Shown here: positions 1 through 14,021 of the stretch, piece after piece
Numbering within the stretch: the stretch's first letter is position 1
How the letters are laid out: each line of letters starts with the position of its first letter
Assembly (NCBI GenBank): GCA_023014485.1
Contig: JAJOZX010012265.1
Span: 44,339 to 108,338, forward strand
DNA length: 64,000 nt
Source: Bathynomus jamesi
Taxonomy: Eukaryota > Arthropoda > Malacostraca > Isopoda > Cirolanidae
Reading direction: 5' to 3'
The notes under the pieces: model-generated
Database searches by the model: none
Seen by the model: only the letters and a program-made list of their open reading frames with translations
What the model was told of the DNA's origin: nothing
Made by a program: the position numbers and the translations under genes

Positions 1-13
1 TAATGTTTGGCAA

Positions 14-1530
14 GAAACTCCTTTATTATATTTGGTTGGAGAAAATAATGTCAAAGAAGCATAATGAAGCATAATGAAGCATAATAGATTAGAGTTTTTC
101 ATTTAAGAAAAACGTTAATAAAAATTTTTACATTTCCGAAAATTGCTTTTATCTATGTTAAAAATCGAATTTTCAACATAAGTTTAAATGTACACTTAAA
201 ATATAGTAAAAATGATTAGAATTTACTATTTAATTTATATCATAATTCAATAGTGTAGAAACTTTCATAAAAAATCTATTAATTTTTACTATTTTAAGAA
301 GAAGCCTTGAAATTCCGTCTAAAAGTAAAGACTGTGGAGGGTGGCTCTCTTTGAATAACTATAAGACGATTTTCAAATTTTTCGACAGAAACTCCTTTAT
401 TATATTGGGTTGTACAAAATAATGTCAAATGAAGCATAAAATCTCCAAAAAATTTTAGTCAATAAGGGAACGTAATAGATTACAATTTTTCATTTAAGGA
501 AAACGATATTCAAAATTTTTACATTTCCGAAAGTTCCTTTTTCTATGTTAAAAACCGAATTTTCAACATAAGCTTAAATGTACACATAAATATAGTAAAA
601 ATGATTAGAATTTACTATTTAATTTATATCATAATTCAGTAGTATAGAAACTTTCATAAAAAATGTATTAATTTCGACTATTTTAGAAGAAGCCTTGAAA
701 TTCCGTCAAAACGTAAAGACTGTGGAGGGTGGCTCTCTTTGAATAACTATAAGACGATTTTCAAATTTTTCGCCAGAAACTCCTTTATTGTATTGGGTTG
801 TAGAAAATAATGTCAAATGAAGCATAAAATCTCAAAAAAATTTTAGTCAATAAGGGAACGTATTAGATTACAGTTTTTCATTTAAGAAAAACGATATTCA
901 AATTTTTACTTTTCCGAAAGTTGCTTTTCTCTATGTTTCAAACCGAATTTTCAAAATAAGCTTAAATGTACACTTAAAATATGGTAAAAATGATTGGAAT
1001 TTACTATTTAATTTATGTCATAATTGAATATTATTGAAATGTTAAAAAAAAAATCCGTTCATTTCGACTATTTTAACAAGAATTATTGAAATCCTGTCTA
1101 AAAATAAAGACTGGGGAGTGTGGCTCTCTTTGAAATACTTTGAAACAATTTTCTAATGTTTGGCAAGAAACTCCTTCATTGTATTTGGTTGCAGAAAATA
1201 ATGTCAAATGAAGCATAATGAAGCACAATAGATTACAGTTTTTCATTTAAGAAAAACGATATTCAAAATTTTCAAATTTCCAAAAGTTGCTTTTCTCTAT
1301 GTTAAACCCGAATTTTCAGCATAAGCTTAAATGTACACTTAAAATACAGTAAAAATAATTAGAATTTACTACTTAATTTATATCATAATTGAAGAGTATA
1401 GAAACTTTCATAAAAAAATCCATTCATTTCGACCATTTTAACAAGAATTATTCAAATGTTGACTAAAAATAAAGAGTGGGGAGTATGGCTCTCTTTCAAT
1501 AACTTTAAAACAATTTTTAATGTTTGGCAA
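14..1530 (+). repeat. HOR 1: 4-monomer unit (T1-T2-T4-T5)
   Basis: Monomers start at 14, 388, 776 and 1167, with lengths 374, 388, 391 and 364 bp. The third monomer carries the gttgtagaa head and gtattag of T4, directly following a T2 tail that ends cgccag, so T3 is missing. T5 is slightly mixed: ggttgcag head but the T5'-like gttgactaa near its end. Confidence 0.88.
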
Positions 1531-3431
1531 GAAACTCCTTTATTATATTTGGTTGGAGAAAATAATGTCAAATGAAGCATAATGAAGCATAATGAAGCAT
1601 AATAGATTAGAGTTTTTCATTTAAGAAAAACGTTAATAAAAATTTTTACATTTCCGAAAATTGCTTTTATCTATGTTAAAAATCGAATTTTCAACATAAG
1701 TTTAAATGTACACTTAAAATATAGTAAAAATGATTAGAATTTACTATTTAATTTATATCATAATTCAATAGTGTAGAAACTTTCATAAAAATCTATTAAT
1801 TTTTACTATTTTAAGAAGAAGCCTTGAAATTCCGTCTAAAAGTAAAGACTGTGGAGGGTGGCTCTCTTTGAATAACTATAAGACGATTTTCAAATTTTTC
1901 GACAGAAACTCCTTTATTATATTGGGTTGTACAAAATAATGTCAAATGAAGCATAAAATCTCCAAAAAATTTTAGTCAATAAGGGAACGTAATAGATTAC
2001 AATTTTTCATTTAAGGAAAACGATATTCAAAATTTTTACATTTCCGAAAGTTCCTTTTCTCTATGTTAAAAACCGAATTTTCAACATAAGCTTAAATGTA
2101 CACATAAATATAGTAAAAATGATTAGAATTTACTATTTAATTTATATCATAATTCAGTAGTATAGAAACTTTCATAAAAAAATGTATTAATTTCGACTAT
2201 TTTAAGAAGAAGCCTTGAAATTCCGTCAAAACGTAAAGACTGTGGAGGGTGGCTCTCTTTGAATAACTATAAGACGATTTTCAAATTTTTCGCCAGAAAC
2301 TCCTTTATTGTATTGGGTTGTACAAAATAATGTCAAATGAAGCATAAAATCTCAAAAAAATTTTAGTCAATAAGGGAACGTAATAGATTACAATTTTCAT
2401 TTAAGGAAAACGATATTCAAATTTTTACATTTCCGAAAGTTCCTTTTCTCTATGTTAAAAACCGAATTTTCAACATAAGCTTAAATGTACACATAAATAT
2501 AGTAAAAATGATTAGAATTTACTATTTAATTTATATCATAATCAGTAGTATAGAAACTTTCATAAAAAAATGTATTAATTTCGACTATTTTAGAAGAAGC
2601 CTTGAAATTCCGTCAAAACGTAAAGACTGTGGAGGGTGGCTCTCTTGAATAACTATGAGACGATTTTCAAATTTTTCGCAAGAAACTCCTTTATTGTATT
2701 GGGTTGTAAAAATAATGTCAAATGAAGCATAAAATCTCAAAAAAATTTTAGTCAATAAGGGAACGTATTAGATTACAGTTTTTCATTTAAGAAAAACGAT
2801 ATTCAAATTTTTTACTTTTCCGAAAGTTGCTTTTCTCTATGTTTCAAACCGAATTTTCAAAATAAGCTTAAATGTACACTTAAAATATGGTAAAAATGAT
2901 TGGAATTTACTATTTAATTTATGTCATAATTGAATATATTGAAACTTTAAAAAAAAAATCCGTTCATTTCGACTATTTTAACAAGAATTATTGAAATCCT
3001 GTCTAAAAATAAAGACTGGGGAGTGTGGCTCTCTTTGAAATACTTTGAAACAATTTTCTAATGTTTGGCAAGAAACTCCTTATTGTATTTGGTTGAGAAA
3101 ATAATGTCAAATGAAGCATAATGAAGCACAATAGATTACAGTTTTTCATTTAAGAAAAACGATATTCAAAATTTTCAAATTTCCAAAAGTTGCTTTTCTC
3201 TATGTTAAACCGGAATTTTCAGCATAAGCTTAAATGTACACTTAAAATACAGTAAAAATAATTAGAATTACTACTTAATTTTATCATAATTGAAGAGTAT
3301 AGAAACTTTCATAAAAAAATCCATTCATTTCGACCATTTTAACAAGAATTATTCAAATGTTGACTAAAAATAAAGAGTGGGGAGTATGGCTCTCTTCAAT
3401 AACTTTAAAACAATTTTTTAATGTTTGGCAA
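1531..3431 (+). repeat. HOR 2: 5-monomer unit
   Basis: Monomers start at 1531, 1905, 2296, 2682 and 3072. The order is T1-T2-T3-T4-T5. The third monomer lacks a few bases and its tail reads ttttagaagaag rather than the standard ttttatgaagaag. T4 has gttgtaaaaataatg. Confidence 0.88.
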
Positions 3432-4634
3432 GAAACTCCTTTATTATATTTGGTTGGAGAAAATAATGTCAAATGAAGCATAATGAAGCATAATGAAGCA
3501 TAATAGATTAGAGTTTTTCATTTAAGAAAAACGTTAATAAAAATTTTACATTTCCGAAAATTGCTTTTATCTATGTTAAAAATCGAATTTTCAACATAAG
3601 TTTAAATGTACACTTAAAATATAGTAAAAATGATTAGAATTTACTATTTATTTATATCATAATTCAATAGTATAGAAACTTTCATAAAAAAATCTATTCA
3701 TTTTGACTATTTTAAGAAGAAGCCTTGAAATTCCGTCTAAAAGTAAAGACTGTGGAGGGTTGCTCTCTTTGAATAACTATAAGACGATTTTCAAATTTTT
3801 CGCCAGAAACTCCTTTATTATATTGGGTTGTAGAAAATAATGTCAAATGAAGCGTAAAATCTCCAAAAAATTTTAGTCAATAAGGGAACGTAATAGATTA
3901 CAATTTTTCATTTAAGGAAAACGATATTCAAAATTTTTACATTTCCGAAAGTTCCTTTTCTCTATGTTAAAAACCGAATTTTCAACATAAACTTAAATGT
4001 ACACATAAATATAGTAAAAATGATTAGAATTTACTATTTAATTTATATCATAATTTTCCAAATAATCTTAAATGTACACTTAAAATATTGTAAAAATTAT
4101 TGGAATTTACTATTTAATTCATGTCATAATTGAATATCACTGAAACTTTAAAAAAAAATCCGTTCATTTCGACTATTTTAACAAGAATTATTGAAATCCT
4201 ATCTAAAAATAAAGACTGGGGAGTGGCTCTCTTTGAAATACTTTGAAACAATTTTCTAATGTTTGGCAAGAAACTCCTTTATTGTATTTGGTTCTAGAAA
4301 ATAATGTCAAATGAAGCATAATGAAGCACAATAGATTACAGTTTTTCATTAAGAAAAACGATATTAAAAATTTTCACATTTCGAAAAGTTGCTTTTCTCT
4401 ATGTTAAACACCGAATTTTCAGCATAAGCTTAAATGTACACTTAAAATACAGTAAAAATAATTAGAATTTACTACTTAATTTATATCATAATTGAAGAGT
4501 ATAGAAACTTTCATAAAAAAATCCATTCATTTCGACCATTTTAACAAGAATTATTCAAATGTTGACTAAAAATAAAGAGTGGGGAGTATGGCTCTCTTTC
4601 AATAACTTTAAAACAATTTTTTAATGTTTGGCAA
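3432..4634 (+). repeat. HOR 3: 3-monomer unit (T1'-Tx-T5')
   Basis: Monomers start at 3432, 3806 and 4270, with lengths 374, 464 and 365 bp. This is the first short-class HOR. T1' shows ttcattttgac and gggttgctc, Tx has the 75 bp duplication, and T5' has ggttctag. It is followed by a near-identical second short unit. Confidence 0.9.
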
Positions 4635-5839
4635 GAAACTCCTTTATTATATTTGGTTGGAGAAAATAATGTCAAATGAAGCATAATGAAGCATAATGAA
4701 GCATAATAGATTAGAGTTTTTCATTTAAGAAAAACGTTAATAAAAATTTTACATTTCCGAAAATTGCTTTTATCTATGTTAAAAATCGAATTTTCAACAT
4801 AAGTTTAAATGTACACTTAAAATATAGTAAAAATGATTAGAATTTACTATTTACTTTATATCATAATTCAATAGTATAGAAACTTTCATAAAAAAATCTA
4901 TTCATTTTGACTATTTTAAGAAGAAGCCTTGAAATTCCGTCTAAAAGTAAAGACTGTGGAGGGTGCTCTCTTTGAATAACTATAAGACGATTTTCAAATT
5001 TTTCGCCAGAAACTCCTTTATTATATTGGGTTGTAGAAAATAATGTCAAATGAAGCGTAAAATCTCCAAAAAATTTTAGTCAATAAGGGAACGTAATAGA
5101 TTACAATTTTTCATTTAAGGAAAACGATATTCAAAATTTTTACATTTCCGAAAGTTCCTTTTCTCTATGTTAAAAACCGAATTTTCAACATAAACTTAAA
5201 TGTACACATAAATATAGTAAAAATGATTAGAATTTACTATTTAATTTATATCATAATTTTCCAAATAATCTTAAATGTACACTTAAAATATTGTAAAAAT
5301 TATTGGAATTTACTATTTAATTCATGTCATAATTGAATATCACTGAAACTTTAAAAAAAAATCCGTTCATTTCGACTATTTTAACAAGAATTATTGAAAT
5401 CCTATCTAAAAATAAAGACTGGGGAGTGTGGCTCTCTTTGAAATACTTTGAAACAATTTTCTAATGTTTGGCAAGAAACTCCTTTATTGTATTTGGTTCT
5501 AGAAAATAATGTCAAATGAAGCATAATGAAGCACAATAGATTACAGTTTTTCATTTAAGAAAAACGATATTAAAAATTTTCACATTTCGAAAAGTTGCTT
5601 TTCTCTATGTTAAACACCGAATTTTCAGCATAAGCTTAAATGTACACTTAAAATACAGTAAAAATAATTAGAATTTACTACTTAATTTATATCATAATTG
5701 AAGAGTATAGAAACTTTCATAAAAAAATCCATTCATTTCGACCATTTTAACAAGAATTATTCAAATGTTGACTAAAAATAAAGAGTGGGAGTATGGCTCT
5801 CTTTCAATAACTTTAAAACAATTTTTTAATGTTTGGCAA
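4635..5839 (+). repeat. HOR 4: 3-monomer unit
   Basis: Monomers start at 4635, 5009 and 5475. It is almost identical to the preceding unit, forming one of the few side-by-side short doublets. Small one-base gaps occur, for example gggtgctc in T1'. Confidence 0.9.
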
Positions 5840-7354
5840 GAAACTCCTTTATTATATTTGGTTGGAGAAAATAATGTCAAACGAAGCATAATGAAGCATA
5901 ATGAAGCATAATAGATTAGAGTTTTTCATTTAAGAAAAACGTTAATAAAAATTTTTACATTTCCGAAAATTGCTTTTATCTATGTTAAAAATCGAATTTT
6001 CAACATAAGTTTAAATGTACACTTAAAATATAGTAAAAATGATTAGAATTTACTATTTAATTTATATCATAATTCAATAGTTAGAAACTTTCAAAAAAAT
6101 CTATTAATTTTTACTATTTTAAGAAGAAGCCTTGAAATTCCGTCTAAAAGTAAAGACTGTGGAGGGTGGCTCTCTTTGAATAACTATAAGACGATTTTCA
6201 AATTTTCGACAGAAACTCCTTTATTTATTGGGTTGTACAAAATAATGTCAAATGAAGCATAAAATCTCAAAAAATTTTAGTCAATAAGGGAACGTAATAG
6301 ATTACAATTTTTCATTTAAGGAAAACGATATTCAAAATTTTTACATTTCCGAAAGTTCCTTTTCTCTATGTTAAAAACCGAATTTTCAACATAAGCTTAA
6401 ATGTACAATAAATATAGTAAAAATGATTAGAATTTACTATTTAATTTATATCATAATTCAGTAGTATAGAAACTTTCATAAAAAAATGTATTAATTTCGA
6501 CTATTTTAAGAAGAAGCCTTGAAATTCCGTCAAAACGTAAAGACTGTGGAGGGTGGCTCTCTTTGAATAACTATAAGACGATTTCAAATTTTTCGCCAGA
6601 AACTCCTTTATTGTATTGGGTTGTACAAAATAATGTCAAATGAAGCATAAAATCTCAAAAAAATTTTAGTCAATAAGGGAACGTATTAGATTACAGTTTT
6701 TCATTTAAGAAAAACGATATTCAAATTTTTTACTTTTCCGAAAGTTGCTTTTCTCTATGTTTCAAACCGAATTTTCAAAATAAGCTTAAATGTACACTTA
6801 AAATATGGTAAAAATGATTGGAATTTACTATTTAATTTATGTCATAATTGAATATTATTGAAATTTAAAAAAAAAATCCGTTCATTTCGACTATTTTAAC
6901 AAGAATTATTGAAATCCTGTCTAAAAATAAAGACTGGGGAGTGTGGCTCTCTTTGAAATACTTTGAAACAATTTTCTAATGTTTGGCAAGAAACTCCTTA
7001 TTGTATTTGGTTGCAGAAAATAATGTCAAATGAAGCATAATGAAGCACAATAGATTACAGTTTTTCATTTAAGAAAAACGATATTCAAAATTTTCAAATT
7101 TCCAAAAGTTGCTTTTCTCTATGTTAAACCCGGAATTTTCAGCATAAGCTTAAATGTACACTTAAAATACAGTAAAAATAATTAGAATTTACTACTTAAT
7201 TTCTATCATAATTGAAGAGTATAGAAACTTTCATAAAAAAATCCATTCATTTCGACCATTTTAACAAGAATTATTCAAATGTTGTCTAAAAATAAAGAGT
7301 GGGGAGTATGGCTCTCTTTCAATAACTTTAAAACAATTTTTTAATGTTTGGCAA
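5840..7354 (+). repeat. HOR 5: 4-monomer unit with T3/T4 fusion head
   Basis: Monomers start at 5840, 6212, 6599 and 6990. T1 has tcaaacgaagc, a rare variant also at about 28,533 and 31,628. The third monomer begins with the T3-type gttgtacaa head but has gtattag and tttcaaaccg of T4, so the fusion point lies in the roughly 60 bp between. Confidence 0.87.
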
Positions 7355-8581
7355 GAAACTCCTTTATTATATTTGGTTGGAGAAAATAATGTCAAATGAA
7401 GCATAATGAAGCATAATGAAGCATAATAGATTAGAGTTTTTCATTTAAGAAAAACGTTAATAAAAATTTTTACATTTCCGAAAATTGCTTTTATCTATGT
7501 TAAAAATCGAATTTTCAACATAAGTTTAAATGTACACTTAAAATATAGTAAAAATGATTAGAATTTACTATTTACTTTATATCATAATTCAATAGTATAG
7601 AAACTTTCATAAAAAAATCTATTCATTTTGACTATTTTAAGAAGAAGCCTTGAAATTCCGTCTAAAAGTAAAGACTGTGGAGGGTTGCTCTCTTTGAATA
7701 ACTATAAGACGATTTTCAAATTTTTCGCCAGAAACTCCTTTATTATATTGGGTTGTAGAAAATAATGTCAAATGAAGCGTAAAATCTCCAAAAAATTTTA
7801 GTCAATAAGGGAACGTAATAGATTACAATTTTTCATTTAAGGAAAACGATATTCAAAATTTTTACATTTCCGAAAGTTCCTTTTCTCTATGTTAAAAACC
7901 GAATTTTCAACATAAACTTAAATGTACACATAAATATAGTAAAAATGATTAGAATTTACTATTTAATTTATATCATAATTTTCCAAATAATCTTAAATGT
8001 ACACTTAAAATATTGTAAAAATTATTGGAATTTACTATTTAATTCATGTCATAATTGAATATCACTGAAACTTTAAAAAAAAAATCCGTTCATTTCGACT
8101 ATTTTAACAAGAATTATTGAAATCCTATCTAAAAATAAAGACTGGGGAGTGTGGCTCTCTTTGAAAACTTTGAAACAATTTTCTAATGTTTGGCAAGAAA
8201 CTCCTTTATTGTATTTGGTTCTAGAAAATAATGTCAAATGAAGCATAATGAAGCACAATAGATTACAGTTTTTCATTTAAGAAAAACGATATTAAAAATT
8301 TTCACATTTCGAAAAGTTGCTTTTCTCTATGTTACAACACCGTTTTCTCGTATGTTAAACAAATTTTCAGCATAAGCTTAAATGTACACTTAAAATACAG
8401 TAAAAATAATTAGAATTTACTACTTAATTTATATCATAATTGAAGAGTATAGAAACTTTCATAAAAAAATCCATTCATTTCGACCATTTTAACAAGAATT
8501 ATTCAAATGTTGACTAAAAATAAAGAGTGGGGAGTATGGCTCTCTTCAATAACTTTAAAACAATTTTTTAATGTTTGGCAA
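7355..8581 (+). repeat. HOR 6: 3-monomer unit with a private insertion
   Basis: Monomers start at 7355, 7731 and 8197. The T5' monomer is 385 bp instead of about 366 because of an extra segment of roughly 20 bp near 8332-8360. No other unit in the window carries it. Confidence 0.88.
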
Positions 8582-10094
8582 GAAACTCCTTTATTATATT
8601 TGGTTGGAGAAAATAATGTCAAATGAAGCATAATGAAGCATAATGAAGCATAATAGATTAGAGTTTTTCATTTAAGAAAAACGTAATAAAAATTTTTACA
8701 TTTCCGAAATTGCTTTTATCTATGTTAAAAATCGAATTTTCAACATAAGCTTAAATGTACACTTAAAATATAGTAAAAATGATTAGAATTTACTATTTAA
8801 TTTATATCATAATTCAATAGTGTAGAAACTTTCATAAAAAATCTATTAATTTTTACTATTTTAAGAAGAAGCCTTGAAATTCCGTCTAAAAGTAAAGACT
8901 GGGAGGTGGCTCTCTTTGAATAACTATAAGACGATTTTCAAATTTTTCGACAGAAACTCCTTTATTATATTGGGTTGTACAAAATAATGTCAAATGAAGC
9001 ATAAAATCTCCAAAAAATTTTAGTCAATAAGGGAACGTAATAGATTACAATTTTTCATTTAAGGAAAACGATATTCAAAATTTTACATTTCCGAAAGTTC
9101 CTTTTCTCTATGTTAAAACCGAATTTTCAACATAAGCTTAAATGTACACATAAATATAGTAAAAATTATTAGAATTTACTATTTAATTTATATCATAATT
9201 CAGTAGTATAGAAACTTTCATAAAAAAATGTATTAATTTCGACTATTTTAGAAGAAGCCTTGAAATTCCGTCAAAACGTAAAGACTGTGGAGGGTGGCTC
9301 TCTTTGAATAACTATAAGACGATTTTCAAATTTTTCGCAAGAAACTCCTTTATTGTATTGGGTTGTAGAAAATAATGTCAAATGAAGCATAAAATCTCAA
9401 AAAAATTTTAGTCAATAAGGGAACGTATAGATTACAGTTTTTCATTTAAGAAAAACGATATTCAAATTTTTTACTTTTCCGAAAGTTGCTTTTCTCTATG
9501 TTTCAAACCGAATTTTCAAAATAAGCTTAAATGTACACTTAAAATATGGTAAAAATGATTGGAATTTACTATTTAATTTATGTCATAATTGAATATTATT
9601 GAAACTTTAAAAAAAAAAATCCGTTCATTTCGACTATTTTAACAAGAATTATTGAAATCCTGTCTAAAAATAAAGACTGGGGAGTGTGGCTCTCTTTGAA
9701 ATACTTTGAAACAATTTTCTAATGTTTGGCAAGAAACTCCTTATTGTATTTGGTTGCAGAAAATAATGTCAAATGAAGCATAATGAAGCACAATAGATTA
9801 CAGTTTTTCATTTAAGAAAAAACGATATTCAAAATTTTCAAATTTCAAAAGTTGCTTTTCTCTATGTTAAACCGGAATTTTCAGCATAAGCTTAAATGTA
9901 CACTTAAAATACAGTAAAAATAATTAGAATTACTACTTAATTTCTATCATAATTGAAGAGTATAGAAACTTTCATAAAAAAATCCATTCATTTCGACCAT
10001 TTTAACAAGAATTATTCAAATGTTGTCTAAAAATAAAAGTGGGGAGTATGGCTCTCTTTCAATAACTTTAAAACAATTTTTTAATGTTTGGCAA
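8582..10094 (+). repeat. HOR 7: 4-monomer unit with T2/T3 fusion
   Basis: Monomers start at 8582, 8953, 9341 and 9733. The second monomer has the T2 head (ctccaaaa) but T3 marks lower down (aaaaattattag, cgcaag), so T2 and T3 fused internally. T1 is unusual in carrying cataagcttaaatg (an AAGCTT site) near 8737 where other T1 copies have aagttt. Confidence 0.87.
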
Positions 10095-11295
10095 GAAACT
10101 CCTTTATTATATTTGGTTGGAGAAAATAATGTCAAATGAAGCATAATGAAGCATAATAGATTAGAGTTTTTCTTTAAGAAAAACGTTAATAAAAATTTTA
10201 CATTTCCGAAAATTGCTTTTATCTATGTTAAAAATCGAATTTTCAACATAAGTTTAAATGTACACTTAAAATATAGTAAAAATGATTAGAATTTACTATT
10301 TACTTTATATCATAATTCAATAGTATAGAAACTTTCATAAAAAAATCTATTCATTTTGACTATTTTAAGAAGAAGCCTTGAAATTCCGTCTAAAGTAAAG
10401 ACTGTGAGGAGGGTTGGCTCTCTTTGAATAAACTATAAGACGATTTTCAAATTTTTCGCCAGAAACTCCTTTATTATATTGGGTTGTAGAAAATAATGTC
10501 AAATGAAGCGTAAAATCTCCAAAAAATTTTAGTCAATAAGGGAACGTAATAGATTACAATTTTTCATTTAAGGAAAACGATATTCAAAATTTTTACACTT
10601 TCCGAAAGTTCCTTTTCTCTATGTTAAAAACCGAATTTTCAACATAAACTTAAATGTACACATAAATATAGTAAAAATGATTAGAATTTACTATTTAATT
10701 TATATCATAATTTTCCAAATAATCTTAAATGTACACTTAAAATATTGTAAAAATTATTGGAATTTACTATTTAATTCATGTCATAATTGAATATCACTGA
10801 AACTTTAAAAAAAAAATCCGTTCATTTCGACTATTTTAACAAGAATTATTGAAATCCTATCTAAAAATAAAGACTGGGGAGTGTGGCTCTCTTTGAAATA
10901 CTTTGAAACAATTTTCTAATGTTTGGCAAGAAACTCCTTTATTGTATTTGGTTCTAGAAAATAATGTCAAATGAAGCATAATGAAGCACAATAGATTACA
11001 GTTTTTCATTTAAGAAAAACGATATTAAAAATTTTCACATTTCGAAAAGTTGCTTTTCTCTATGTTAAACACCGAATTTTCAGCATAAGCTTAAATGTAC
11101 ACTTAAAATACAGTAAAAATAATTAGAATTTACTACTTAATTTATATCATAATTGAAGAGTATAGAAACTTTCATAAAAAAATCCATTCATTTCGACCAT
11201 TTTAACAAGAATTATTCAAATGTTGACTAAAAATAAAGAGTGGGGAGTATGGCTCTCTTTCAATAACTTTAAAACAATTTTTTAATGTTTGGCAA
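10095..11295 (+). repeat. HOR 8: 3-monomer unit
   Basis: Monomers start at 10095, 10462 and 10930. T1' has only two gaagcataat decamers rather than three. It also has small local expansions near 10,403-10,435 (tgtgaggaggg, aataaactat). Confidence 0.88.
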
Positions 11296-12815
11296 GAAAC
11301 TCCTTTATTATATTTGGTTGGAGAAAATAATGTCAAATGAAGCATAATGAAGCATAATGAAGCATAATAGATTAGAGTTTTTCATTTAAGAAAAACGTTA
11401 ATAAAAATTTTTACATTTCCGAAAATTGCTTTTATCTATGTTAAAAATCGAATTTTCAACATAAGTTTAAATGTACACTTAAAATATAGTAAAAATGATT
11501 AGAATTTACTATTTAATTTATATCATAATTCAATAGTGTAGAAACTTTCATAAAAAATCTATTAATTTTACTATTTTAAGAAGAAGCCTTGAAATTCCGT
11601 CTAAAAGTAAAGACTGTGGAGGGTGGCTCTCTTTGAATAACTATAAGACGATTTTCAAATTTTTTCGACAGAAACTCCTTATTATATTGGGTTGTACAAA
11701 ATAATGTCAAATGAAGCATAAAATCTCCAAAAAATTTTAGTCAATAAGGGAACGTAATAGATTACAATTTTTCATTTAAGGAAAACGATATTCAAAATTT
11801 TTACATTTCCGAAAGTTCCTTTTCTCTATGTTAAAAACCGAATTTTCAACATAAGCTTAAATGTACACATAAATATAGTAAAAATGATTAGAATTTACTA
11901 TTTAATTTATATCATAATTCAGTAGTATAGAAACTTTCATAAAAAAATGTATTAATTTCGACTATTTTAAGAAGAAGCCTTGAAATTCCGTCAAAACGTA
12001 AAGACTGTGGAGGGTGGCTCTCTTTGAATAACTATAAGACGATTTTCAAATTTTTCGCCAGAAACTCCTTTATTGTATTGGGTTGTACAAAATAATGTCA
12101 AATGAAGCATAAAATCTCAAAAAAATTTTAGTCAATAAGGGAACGTATTAGATTACAGTTTTTCATTTAAGAAAACGATATTCAAATTTTTTCCTTTTCC
12201 GAAAGTTGCTTTTCTCTATGTTTCAAACCGAATTTTCAAAATAAGCTTAAATGTACACTTAAAATATGGTAAAAATGATTGGAATTTACTATTTAATTTA
12301 TGTCATAATTGAATATTATTGAAATTTAAAAAAAAATCCGTTCATTTCGACTATTTTAACAAGAATTATTGAAATCCTGTCTAAAAATAAAGACTGGGGA
12401 GTGTGGCTCTCTTTGAAATACTTTGAAACAATTTTCTAATGTTTGGCAAGAAACTCCTTTATTGTATTTGGTTGCAGAAAATAATGTCAAATGAAGCATA
12501 ATGAAGCACAATAGATTACAGTTTTTCATTTAAGAAAAACGATATTCAAAATTTTCAAATTTCCAAAAGTTGCTTTTCTCTATGTTAAACCCGGAATTTT
12601 CAGCATAAGCTTAAATGTACACTTAAAATACAGTAAAAATAATTAGAATTTACTACTTAATTTCTATCATAATTGAAGAGTATAGAAACTTTCATAAAAA
12701 AATCCATTCATTTCGACCATTTTAACAAGAATTATTCAAATGTTGTCTAAAAATAAAGAGTGGGGAGTATGGCTCTCTTTCAATAACTTTAAAACAATTT
12801 TTTAATGTTTGGCAA
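11296..12815 (+). repeat. HOR 9: 4-monomer unit with T3/T4 fusion head
   Basis: Monomers start at 11296, 11671, 12061 and 12450. The third monomer combines gttgtacaa with gtattag, the same fusion class as the unit at 5840 and the one at 39813. Confidence 0.87.
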
Positions 12816-14021
12816 GAAACTCCTTTATTATATTTGGTTGGAGAAAATAATGTCAAATGAAGCATAATGAAGCATAATGAAGCATAATAGATTAGAGTTT
12901 TTCATTTAAGAAAAACGTTAATAAAAATTTTACATTTCCGAAAATTGCTTTTATCTATGTTAAAAATCGAATTTTCAACATAAGTTTAAATGTACACTTA
13001 AAATATAGTAAAAATGATTAGAATTTACTATTTACTTTATATCATAATTCAATAGTATAGAAACTTTCATAAAAAAATCTATTCATTTTGACTATTTTAA
13101 GAAGAAGCCTTGAAATTCCGTCTAAAAGTAAAGACTGTGGAGGGTTGCTCTCTTTGAATAACTATAAGACGATTTTCAAATTTTTCGCCAGAAACTCCTT
13201 TATTATATTGGGTTGTAGAAAATAATGTCAAATGAAGCGTAAAATCTCCAAAAAATTTTAGTCAATAAGGGAACGTAATAGATTACAATTTTTCATTTAA
13301 GGAAAACGATATTCAAAATTTTTACATTTCCGAAAGTTCCTTTTCTCTATGTTAAAAACCGAATTTTCAACATAAACTTAAATGTACACATAAATATAGT
13401 AAAAATGATTAGAATTTACTATTTAATTTATATCATAATTTTCCAAATAATCTTAAATGTACACTTAAAATATTGTAAAAATTATTGGAATTTACTATTT
13501 AATTCATGTCATAATTGAATATCACTGAAACTTTAAAAAAAAATCCGTTCATTTCGACTATTTTAACAAGAATTATTGAAATCCTATCTAAAAATAAAGA
13601 CTGGGAGTGTGGCTCTCTTTGAAATACTTTGAAACAATTTTCTAATGTTTGGCAAGAAACTCCTTTATTGTATTTGGTTCTAGAAAATAATGTCAAATGA
13701 AGCATAATGAAGCACAATAGATTACAGTTTTTCATTTAAGAAAAACGATATTAAAAATTTTCACATTTCGAAAAGTTGCTTTTCTCTATGTTAAACACCG
13801 AATTTTCAGCATAAGCTTAAATGTACACTTAAAATACAGTAAAAATAATTAGAATTTACTACTTAATTTATATCATAATTGAAGAGTATAGAAACTTTCA
13901 TAAAAAAATCCATTCATTTCGACCATTTTAACAAGAATTATTCAAATGTTGACTAAAAATAAAGAGTGGGGAGTATGGCTCTCTTTCAATAACTTTAAAA
14001 CAATTTTTTAATGTTTGGCAA
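12816..14021 (+). repeat. HOR 10: 3-monomer unit
   Basis: Monomers start at 12816, 13191 and 13656. This is a standard short-class unit of 1,206 bp with T1', Tx and T5' marks. Confidence 0.9.

Noticed and set aside
52..92. Simple microsatellite at the gaagcataat run
   Set aside because: Only two or three copies per monomer, repeated because the monomer repeats. It is part of the satellite unit rather than a separate locus.
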